Shown in pieces: positions 24,175 through 31,134 of a stretch of 44,767 nt of DNA; position 1 is the first letter of the stretch; each line of letters begins with the position of its first letter. Source of the DNA: Prolixibacteraceae bacterium. GTDB taxonomy: Bacteria; Bacteroidota; Bacteroidia; Bacteroidales; Prolixibacteraceae. Below the pieces are notes generated by a model. The model had not been told where the DNA came from. It did no database searches and saw only the letters and a list, made by a program, of their open reading frames with translations. The DNA is taken from assembly GCA_023229575.1 (NCBI GenBank), contig JALNYZ010000032.1, positions 1 through 44,767 of the forward strand, in the 5' to 3' direction. Position numbers and translations under genes: made by a program.

Positions 24175-24963
24175 TGACACATCCCCCTTAATATGCGGAT
24201 GAGCCTGGTACCCAACCAATTCAAAATCCTCATATTTGAAATCAAAGATGCTTTTCACCTCCGGATTGATCTTCATTTGAGGCAATGGATAGGGTTCGCG
24301 GGAGAGTTGAAGTCTTACCTGGTCCAGATGGTTGTTGTAAATATGGGCATCACCAAAAGTATGGACAAAATCACCGGGCTGGAGTCCGGTTACCTGGGCT
24401 ACCATCAGGGTGAGCAGGGCATAGGAGGCAATGTTGAAAGGAACCCCTAAAAACACATCCGCACTCCGCTGGTACAATTGGCAGGATAGCTTTCCTCCGT
24501 TGACATAAAACTGGAAAAGCAGGTGGCACGGAGGAAGTTTCATCTTGTCAATGTCTCCCACATTCCAGGCGCTCACAATCAATCTACGCGAAGAGGGATT
24601 GGTTTTGATCCGTTCGATCAGTTGCGAGATCTGGTCAATCTCCCTACCATCTGAAGTAGACCAGGAACGCCATTGGTGCCCATAAACTGGGCCTAGCTCA
24701 CCGTCATCGCCGGCCCACTCGTTCCAGATTTTCACGCCATTTTCCTGTAGATATTTGACATTGGTATCCCCGTTGAGGAACCACAACAGCTCGTGAATGA
24801 TTGATTTAAGATGAAGTTTTTTGGTCGTTACTACCGGAAAGCCCTCTGCAAGATTGAAACGCATCTGGTAGCCAAACCAGCTGATAGTGCCGGTTCCGGT
24901 GCGGTCTGACCGCTCATTTCCGGTTTCCAGCAGGTGAGTTAAAAGGTCGAGATATTGTCGCAT
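24169..24963 (-). CDS. thyA: Thymidylate synthase
   Basis: The enzyme makes dTMP from dUMP and methylene-tetrahydrofolate. The product from the ATG at 24963 is 264 residues, the same as the E. coli enzyme, with the nucleophile C146 in KLPPCHLLFQFYV, the N-terminal RTGTGTISWFGYQ and the C-terminal FEDFELVGYQ-like segment (YEDFELVGYQAHPHI). The frame is open to 25080, but the extra 39 residues overlap the upstream gene and are unlike ThyA, so MRQYLDLL was chosen. It starts 13 bases after the BFN-UVR gene. Its TAG stop is formed at the end of a repeat arm. Confidence 0.96.
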   Translation of the reverse strand: MRQYLDLLTHLLETGNERSDRTGTGTISWFGYQMRFNLAEGFPVVTTKKLHLKSIIHELLWFLNGDTNVKYLQENGVKIWNEWAGDDGELGPVYGHQWRSWSTSDGREIDQISQLIERIKTNPSSRRLIVSAWNVGDIDKMKLPPCHLLFQFYVNGGKLSCQLYQRSADVFLGVPFNIASYALLTLMVAQVTGLQPGDFVHTFGDAHIYNNHLDQVRLQLSREPYPLPQMKINPEVKSIFDFKYEDFELVGYQAHPHIKGDVSV

Positions 24964-24976
24964 GTGGTTTTTATTC

Positions 24977-25573
24977 TTAGGTTGTTTCCGTGTTGGGATC
25001 GCCTCTTTTGCTAATCTCATCCCTGATGACAGAGGCTTTTTCGTACTCTTCGTCCTGAACGGCTTTTTCGAGCATCTCATTCAATTCGTCGAGGGTGAAT
25101 TCATCGTACACGGAATGTTCGTCCATTTCATCGTCCATTCCTTCCTCCTCCGCTTTATCTTCAAAATCGATAAGAATACCTGTTTGGCCCATTACCTCTT
25201 CGGTGGTGTAAATGGGGCAGTTGCAGCGCAAGGCCAAGGCTATGGCATCGGATGTTCTGGAGTCGATGTTGAAATTTCCTTTCTCTCCCGAGAGTTTCAT
25301 TTCGGCATAAAAAATTCCCTCTTCAAAAGCATGGATAAAAACTTCAGTGATCTTAATGCCGAAGGTAGAGAGGACGGTAGTAAAAAGATCGTGTGTCAGT
25401 GGGCGTGGGGGTTTCAATCCCTCCAGATTGATGGCAATTGCCTGAGCTTCAACTGCTCCAATAATGATGGGAATACGTCTGTTTCCATCCGTTTCTGCCA
25501 GGACAAGGGCATAGGCACCCGATTGATCCTGACTATAGGAGAGCCCAAGAATTTTCAATCTGATTTTTTTCAC
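24977..25573 (-). CDS. Bifunctional nuclease (BFN/DUF151) protein with a C-terminal UVR motif
   Basis: The 198-residue protein has a BFN (DUF151) domain over about residues 1-135: YALVLAETDGNRRIPIIIGA, EAQAIAINLEG and DSRTSDAIALALRCNCPIY. A C-terminal UVR motif follows (DELNEMLEKAVQDEEYEKAS, then VIRDEISKR), as in UvrB/UvrC interaction helices. BFN proteins have been reported to have nuclease activity in plants and are conserved in bacteria with poorly defined roles. The UVR motif suggests a protein-protein contact, possibly with repair or Clp-type partners. It is the first gene of the unit with thyA and folA; a TATCTTTG box lies at 25625-25632. Confidence 0.9.
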   Translation of the reverse strand: MKKIRLKILGLSYSQDQSGAYALVLAETDGNRRIPIIIGAVEAQAIAINLEGLKPPRPLTHDLFTTVLSTFGIKITEVFIHAFEEGIFYAEMKLSGEKGNFNIDSRTSDAIALALRCNCPIYTTEEVMGQTGILIDFEDKAEEEGMDDEMDEHSVYDEFTLDELNEMLEKAVQDEEYEKASVIRDEISKRGDPNTETT

Positions 25574-25624
25574 ACGCGAAGCAAAATTAATGACGACATA
25601 CTAAACAACATTTCACTGCCTATG

Positions 25625-25632
25625 CAAAGATA
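25625..25632 (-). promoter_or_regulatory. Putative -7 box for the BFN-thyA-folA unit
   Basis: The reverse strand reads TATCTTTG, an exact TAnnTTTG match, 52 bases before the BFN-UVR start in the gap after the M3 peptidase gene. Confidence 0.45.
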
Positions 25633-25643
25633 GAATATTTGTA

Positions 25644-27746
25644 CTACAGAAGTCCGCGTTTTTTCAACAAAGGAGTGATATCGGGATCCTTTCCCCTAAA
25701 TTTTTGATAGATGGCCATTCCTTCATCTGTTCCGCATTTGGTAAGCAGTTCGCGGAATTTTGCCGCCAGAACAGGATTAAAAATATCGCCGGAGGATTTG
25801 AACGCATCAAATGCATCCGCATCAAGCACTGCTGCCCAGGTGTAAACATAGTAACCTGCCGTGTAACCGCCGCTGAATGAGTGTTGAAAATAGGTACTCC
25901 TGTATCGCGGTAGAATTTCATCGATCAAACCGATTTTCTCCATCGATTGTTTCTCGAAAGCCCTGACATCGCTGATCGCAGTGTTGGCGGCCGTATTGTA
26001 GTCCAAATCAAGAATGGAGGCTGCCAGGAGTTCTGTTGTGATAAATCCCTGGTTAAACTGAGCGCTTTTCTCCAGCTTGTCGATCAAGGCATCCGGAATG
26101 ACTTTGCCGGTTTTGTAATGTTTGGCGTAGGCTTTTAAAACTTGTGGCTCGGCAGCCCAGTTTTCATCGATCTGGGATGGCAGTTCTACGAAATCGCGCG
26201 GAACATCCCTTGAAGTTCGGTCATATGGCCCATCGGCAAAAACGCTGTGCAGTGCGTGGCCAAATTCGTGAAAGGCAGTTGTTACCTCATCGAAACTCAG
26301 CAAGGCCGGGGCATTTCCGGTAGGTCGGGTAAAGTTCATTACCATGGAAATGATCGGATCAATCTTCTTCCCGTTACGGTACTGGCGACTTCCATAACCG
26401 GTACACCAGGCGCCGACCCGTTTACCGTCTCTTGGATGGAAGTCCATGTAGAGCACTGCCAGATGGGATTTGTCTTTGTCCTTCACTTCATAGGCGACGA
26501 CTTCGGGATGGTAAACCGGAAGATCGCTCCTTTTCTCGAAGGTGATACCATATAGCTTATTGGCCACATAAAACATCCCTTTCTGAACATTATCCAGTGA
26601 GAAATAGGGTTTCAGCTCGGCCTCATCGAGGTTGTACCTGGCTTTTCTGACTTTTTCGGAATAGTACCACCAATCCCACGATTGCAGTTTGAATTTGCCA
26701 CCCTCTCTGTCGATGATTGCCTGTAGATCGGCCCTCTCTTTTTTCGCCCTTTTAAGGGCAGGCACCCACAATTTATTCAGGAACTGGTAGACTATTTCGG
26801 GTGTCTTGGCCATATTGTCGGCAATAACATAGGAGGCGAAATTTTTATATCCCAACAACTTGGCCCTTTCATCGCGCAGCAGGACCATCTTTTTGATCAA
26901 ATCCTTGTTGTCGAACTTATTGTCATAGTCGCCGCGCATAAAGTAACCACAGTAAAGTTTCTCACGCAGTTGGCGGTTATTGGCATAGGTAAGAAAAGGC
27001 AACATGCTTGGTTTGGCAAGGGTAAACTCCCATTTGCCCGGCAGGCTGTCTTTCTTCGCTTCAATGGCGGCTGCATCAATTACCTCTTCGGGTAGCCCGG
27101 AAAGATCTTCCTTTTTGTCCACCACCATTTTGAAGTTCTTGTTTGTCTCGGCCAGAAGGTTTTCGCCAAATTGAAGGACTGTTTTGGACAACTCTTCATT
27201 AATCTGACGAAGCCTGGTTTGATTTTCGGGCGACAGGTTGGCCCCGTTACGTTCAAAATCTTTGTAATATTTTTCCGTTACCCTAATTTGCTGGGCATCC
27301 AAACCCATTTCGTTTCTCTTTTCGTAAACGGCTTTTACCCGTTGGAAAAGTTTGGGGTTCAGCGATATATTGTCGCGGTGTCGAGTCATTTTATGCGTAA
27401 TCTCACGCGCCAGCTTCTGCATGGCCGGATTGGTATTCGCACCGTTCAGGTTGGAGAAGATGCGTGTGGCAACAGATAGCTGATCTCCGGCAATGTCATA
27501 AGCCAGAATGGTATTTTTGAAATCGGGTGCCGCAGGATTGTTGACTATTGCATCAATTTCGGCCAGATTGGCTTTGATCCCCGCATCTATAGCAGGAATA
27601 AAATGTTCTAGTTTTATATCCCCGAAAGGAGGAACCTGAAATGGAGTTGAAAATGGCTTCATCAGCGGATTTTCACTTTTCTCCTCCTGAGCGAAAGAGC
27701 CTGAAATAAAAGACATAACAATCATCAGCAAAGCTATTTTATTCAT
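25644..27746 (-). CDS. dcp: M3 family metallopeptidase (peptidyl-dipeptidase Dcp-like)
   Basis: The 700-residue protein begins with a likely Sec signal (MNKIALLMIVMSFISGSFAQ), so it is probably periplasmic. The M3 zinc site HEFGH is in TAFHEFGHALHSVFADG (about residues 485-500), and the third ligand region follows about 28 residues later (DFVELPSQIDENW). N-terminal sequence NPLMKPFSTPFQVPPFGDIK resembles Dcp, which removes C-terminal dipeptides from peptides. Full length for the family. The nearest neighbours are unrelated: the YycJ-like gene upstream, the BFN gene downstream. Confidence 0.92.
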   Translation of the reverse strand: MNKIALLMIVMSFISGSFAQEEKSENPLMKPFSTPFQVPPFGDIKLEHFIPAIDAGIKANLAEIDAIVNNPAAPDFKNTILAYDIAGDQLSVATRIFSNLNGANTNPAMQKLAREITHKMTRHRDNISLNPKLFQRVKAVYEKRNEMGLDAQQIRVTEKYYKDFERNGANLSPENQTRLRQINEELSKTVLQFGENLLAETNKNFKMVVDKKEDLSGLPEEVIDAAAIEAKKDSLPGKWEFTLAKPSMLPFLTYANNRQLREKLYCGYFMRGDYDNKFDNKDLIKKMVLLRDERAKLLGYKNFASYVIADNMAKTPEIVYQFLNKLWVPALKRAKKERADLQAIIDREGGKFKLQSWDWWYYSEKVRKARYNLDEAELKPYFSLDNVQKGMFYVANKLYGITFEKRSDLPVYHPEVVAYEVKDKDKSHLAVLYMDFHPRDGKRVGAWCTGYGSRQYRNGKKIDPIISMVMNFTRPTGNAPALLSFDEVTTAFHEFGHALHSVFADGPYDRTSRDVPRDFVELPSQIDENWAAEPQVLKAYAKHYKTGKVIPDALIDKLEKSAQFNQGFITTELLAASILDLDYNTAANTAISDVRAFEKQSMEKIGLIDEILPRYRSTYFQHSFSGGYTAGYYVYTWAAVLDADAFDAFKSSGDIFNPVLAAKFRELLTKCGTDEGMAIYQKFRGKDPDITPLLKKRGLL

Positions 27747-27808
27747 TTCTAGTGGGTTTGTTGTTCAGATGGAAAAGGTACAATATTTTTGGAGCAGAAA
27801 AAAGAATA

Positions 27809-28579
27809 TTACACAGAGTTACACAGAGTATAAATCTCGCCAGCGGCAAACCTGTCAGTCAATTTTACCAGGAACCGGTCTTCCAAAGATTTAAACTGGC
27901 CGAGCGCCAACTCCGGCTTGTTGTTTTCGGCCGACAGGTGACTGAGAAAGACACATCGCAGTTCGGGATGTGCATGTTCTTTCAGCAATTCAAAGGCCTG
28001 AAGGTTGGAAAGATGGCCAACCGTGGAGTCGATCCGAGCTTTGAGGTGGTAGGGATACGACCCCTCTTTTAACATTTGGCAGTCGTAATTCGTCTCCAAA
28101 AAGAGCGCATGGCATTGGTTCAGATGATTTTTAACGTTGTCGCATGGTGAACCAATATCCGTGAAAACGCCTATGTTCAGACCATTGGATTCGACCCTGA
28201 AGGAGGTAGGTTCTGCGGCATCGTGGTTTTTTGATACGGGGTAAATGGTCAAAGAACCAATTTTTACCGCTTCATTGTCCCGGACAGGAAAGTAGGAGAT
28301 GGGTTTCCAGGTTCGAAAAGCAGCTTTGTAGGTTCCCTCAGTCATATAAACCGGAACGTCCAATTTTTTCCCTGTAACCCTGGCCCCGCGAACGTGGTCG
28401 CCATGCTCGTGGGTAATGAAAAGCGCTTTGATTTTCTTTGGGTTAAGCGCTTTGGTCTCCATTCGCTTGAGAATCTGCTTGAAGGAGAGGCCTGCATCTA
28501 TTAGTACAGCCTCCTGATTATTACCAATGTAGTAGCAATTTCCATTGCTGCCCGATGCCAAAGCACAAATTTCTATCAT
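27809..28579 (-). CDS. YycJ/WalJ-like metallo-beta-lactamase fold hydrolase
   Basis: A 256-residue cytoplasmic MBL-fold protein. Metal ligands are in FITHEHGDHVRGA (H57, H59, D61, H62), with further motifs FLETNYDCQML and CVFLSHLSAENN. YycJ-like proteins are exonuclease-like enzymes linked to DNA repair or cell-wall regulation in other bacteria. It begins one base after the stop of the GH95-like gene, so translation may be coupled although the functions look unrelated. The last residues, TLCNSV, and the stop codon are encoded by an ACACAGAG-type repeat (27811-27828), so the native C-terminus seems to have been replaced. Confidence 0.9.
   Translation of the reverse strand: MIEICALASGSNGNCYYIGNNQEAVLIDAGLSFKQILKRMETKALNPKKIKALFITHEHGDHVRGARVTGKKLDVPVYMTEGTYKAAFRTWKPISYFPVRDNEAVKIGSLTIYPVSKNHDAAEPTSFRVESNGLNIGVFTDIGSPCDNVKNHLNQCHALFLETNYDCQMLKEGSYPYHLKARIDSTVGHLSNLQAFELLKEHAHPELRCVFLSHLSAENNKPELALGQFKSLEDRFLVKLTDRFAAGEIYTLCNSV
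27811..27828. repeat. ACACAGAG-family repeat forming the 3' end of the YycJ-like gene
   Basis: ACACAGAGTTACACAGAG, identical in core to arms at 8714-8808 and related to 35265-35306. On the reverse strand it encodes the final TLCNSV-type residues of the MBL protein. Confidence 0.8.
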
Positions 28580-28580
28580 T

Positions 28581-30875
28581 TCAATTTTGCAATTTCAGAT
28601 TCACTTTATCCTCGGGTTTTAAATCGAATATCAGGATAATTCCTTTTTTTTGATACTTCATGTCACCTTTGAAGCCAGATGAACCAAAAGGATTTTCGAG
28701 GCGTAATTTACCCCCTTTTTCAGAAAAAACCCCAACTTTGGTCACCTTCCCGTTCTTTTTTTCTGCAGATATAAGGAAAGCGCCCTGCGCTCTGAGGTTA
28801 TCAAATTTTGCGTTTGTCCAGGAGGCTGGTATAGCCGGAAAAATATTTACCACACCGGTATGGCTCTGTAGCAGCATCTCCTGAATTCCGGACGCAAAGG
28901 CAAAATTTCCTTCCAGCGTAAAGGGTCGGTATTTCATTTTTGAATAACCTTTGTTGTGCTGCTCTCCATTGACATGAAAACTGTTTGGAAGACAGAAATT
29001 TTTTGAAAAAATTAACAGCGTTTCGGCTGCTCTTTCTCCATCCAATGCCCTGGCATACAAATTGCCCAACCAACTGTAGGAATAACCGCACCAGTAGTCC
29101 GGTGTGGTTTTGACGAGATTTTCAAGTGTATGTTTAATGATCTGCCGATCTTTTTCTCCCTTCGAGACATCCACCATTCCCAATGGATGAAAGGCCATCA
29201 GGTGTGAAAAATGGCGGTGGGATTCATTGAATGGGAATCCCGGGGCAAACAGGAACCCGGAATTGCTGTCGACGGCCAATTCAGGCCATTCCGAAAGAAT
29301 TCGAGCCCATTTTTTGGCTTCATCAGGTAACCCGAGTTCGGTAGCCAATTCCGCTGCTTTTTCATAAGTCCAGCGGATCAAGGCCAAATCAAAATTGGTA
29401 GTTTCGGCAAACCAGGCTTTCCTCGAATTGTTGTAGATTTCGGGACTTGAGCTGATTAGCAACTTTCTTTTTCCGTCATCTTTTTTGACGGCTATTTCAT
29501 CCAGGAATAGAGCTACATCTTTGATCCATGGGTAAGCCTTTTGTTTCAGAAATTCGCGATCCATTGAATACCTCCAATGAAGGTAGAAATGTTGGCTCAA
29601 CCAGGCTCCAACAGATTGTCCAAACGAATATTGGATCCATCCCCCCATGGGTTCACCTTCCAGTGTGGTGACTCCGGGAACATTCATTCCATCTGTGCCA
29701 AAATAGTCTTTGGTATATTTTTTGAAAACCGGACGCAATTTCCAGAGCCAGTTCAAGTAACCTATCTCCAGATCGAGTTGATTTCCGGCATAAGAGGGCC
29801 AGTAACTCAACTGGGTGTTCAGGTCGTGGTGGAAGTCACCTTTCCATGGTGGGAGTTTGCCATTGTCTGCGGTCCAGACTGCCTGTAGTGAAATAGGTGG
29901 GGCATCTGCACGGGCAGCAGATCCAAATTTGTACATTTCGAGGTAATATTGTTTCTCCAATACCGTATCCGGGATCGCTACGGCAGACCGACTCCAGTAT
30001 TTTGACCACCAGGAGTGGTGCTCAGCAAAAGATTTGTCATATCCTCTTTTCAACTCGCTGGCGACTGTGATTTCTGCTTTTGGTTTCACTTCCCATCCTT
30101 TGTTTGCTGATGAGATCGACCAACATCCGGTCTCCGAATTCTTACCAGTTTCAAATTGGGTGCTGATTTGGTATGAAAATTCGCCCCATCCTTTTTGATC
30201 GTAGGTGATCCTGTTTTTCTCCCTTGCAATCACGCCCTGAGGATAACCAAGCTGATCCAGATCGCTCATCGACTGGTCCACCTTTTTGCCGTCTCCGGCC
30301 CGGTTGTACGCAGGAGTTATCAGGTTGACCTCCACCGGAGCGGAAAGATTTTCAAATCGGTACCATCCAACTGGTTGTCCGGCATGGACAAAGGTAGTCA
30401 GCCTTGTGCCGTTTTCCCAAACGACCGTGCAGAGCGCTTTCTTAACATCCAGGATAACGGATTTTACCTTTCCAAGCGCCTTTACATCAAATTCGATCGC
30501 CCCGGCGGGTATTTTGGAAGGTGCGGGCGAACGATCATAGGGCTCATCAAAGACTTTTTGAACCTCCTTGTATTGATCGTTTTTCCAGTGCTGGTAAACG
30601 TCAGTAAATTTCCATTTGTTGAAATCGATGTTGGCCATCGGACGAAGGTCCCAAAGGTCTGCACGGTCTAGCGAGAATTTAAGTTTTCCGTTCTTTTGCC
30701 AAATCAGGCTGCCAACCATACCATTCCCCAGTGGAATCGCTTCGTCCCAGGTGTCGGCAAGCGATTGAAACGAAAGGTTGTATTTCTGGTTCTTGTCAGG
30801 ATTTGACATTGCCAGAGAGGAGCAGTAAAATACTCCGGCAAGAATGAAGTGGATGGTATTCATTTTTTTCGTCAT
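28581..30875 (-). CDS. GH95-like glycoside hydrolase, secreted
   Basis: From the ATG at 30875 the product is 764 residues with a signal peptide (MNTIHFILAGVFYCSSLAMS). It matches the overall plan of GH95 alpha-fucosidase/galactosidase-type enzymes: an N-terminal beta domain with DEAIPLGNGMVGSLIW and LDRADLWDLRP, then an (alpha/alpha)6 region with FHHDLNTQLSYWPSYAGNQL, WIKDVALFLDEIA, LLISSSPEIYN and HRHFSHLMAFHPLGM. Specificity cannot be fixed from motifs. The frame is open to 31055, but that extension is encoded by a C/T-rich octamer repeat and a hairpin and was rejected. It sits downstream of clpB, separated by a terminator, and just upstream of the YycJ-like gene. Confidence 0.85.
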   Translation of the reverse strand: MTKKMNTIHFILAGVFYCSSLAMSNPDKNQKYNLSFQSLADTWDEAIPLGNGMVGSLIWQKNGKLKFSLDRADLWDLRPMANIDFNKWKFTDVYQHWKNDQYKEVQKVFDEPYDRSPAPSKIPAGAIEFDVKALGKVKSVILDVKKALCTVVWENGTRLTTFVHAGQPVGWYRFENLSAPVEVNLITPAYNRAGDGKKVDQSMSDLDQLGYPQGVIAREKNRITYDQKGWGEFSYQISTQFETGKNSETGCWSISSANKGWEVKPKAEITVASELKRGYDKSFAEHHSWWSKYWSRSAVAIPDTVLEKQYYLEMYKFGSAARADAPPISLQAVWTADNGKLPPWKGDFHHDLNTQLSYWPSYAGNQLDLEIGYLNWLWKLRPVFKKYTKDYFGTDGMNVPGVTTLEGEPMGGWIQYSFGQSVGAWLSQHFYLHWRYSMDREFLKQKAYPWIKDVALFLDEIAVKKDDGKRKLLISSSPEIYNNSRKAWFAETTNFDLALIRWTYEKAAELATELGLPDEAKKWARILSEWPELAVDSNSGFLFAPGFPFNESHRHFSHLMAFHPLGMVDVSKGEKDRQIIKHTLENLVKTTPDYWCGYSYSWLGNLYARALDGERAAETLLIFSKNFCLPNSFHVNGEQHNKGYSKMKYRPFTLEGNFAFASGIQEMLLQSHTGVVNIFPAIPASWTNAKFDNLRAQGAFLISAEKKNGKVTKVGVFSEKGGKLRLENPFGSSGFKGDMKYQKKGIILIFDLKPEDKVNLKLQN

Positions 30876-30955
30876 TGATCCAGTCGTAAAGCAGGAATTA
30901 CACCTCCCTGCCAGAGTAGTTTCAAATGGCCAAATTATCTCAATTATTGTTATGC

Positions 30956-30993
30956 AAAAAATCACCTGACATATTTTATGGTCAAGTGATTTT
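30956..30993 (-). terminator. Intrinsic terminator downstream of clpB
   Basis: On the reverse strand AAAATCACTTGAC pairs with GTCAGGTGATTTT through a stem of about 13 bp with one G-T wobble and a 10-base loop, followed by TTTTTTG. It lies between clpB (with its repeats) and the GH95-like gene. Confidence 0.75.
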
Positions 30994-31021
30994 CCCTTCT
31001 TCCGGGGTAACCCTGACAGTC

Positions 31022-31099
31022 CCCCTTCGACCCTTCGGCTCAGGGACCGGCTCATTTCTCCGTCTCCCCGTCTCCCCGTTCCTCCGTCGTCCCAGTCTC
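31022..31099. repeat. Composite repeat: CCCTTCG...CAGGGAC hairpin plus octamer array
   Basis: 31022-31047 is a hairpin-type element with the core CCCTTCGGCTCAGGGAC. It is followed at 31060-31099 by about five 8-nt units (CCGTCTCC twice, CCGTTCCT, CCGTCGTC, CCAGTCTC) of the same family as the mutL tract. The stretch lies between clpB and its terminator. Confidence 0.75.
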
Positions 31100-31134
31100 C
31101 CCCTCTTCCTGCAGATAGTCAGATTTTTTTTTAT

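Noticed and set aside
24964..25080. N-terminal extension of thymidylate synthase
   Set aside because: It overlaps the BFN-UVR gene and does not resemble ThyA; the 264-residue form matches the family.
30876..31055. N-terminal extension of the GH95-like protein
   Set aside because: It is encoded by a terminator hairpin and repeats, and it precedes a normal signal peptide starting at 30875.
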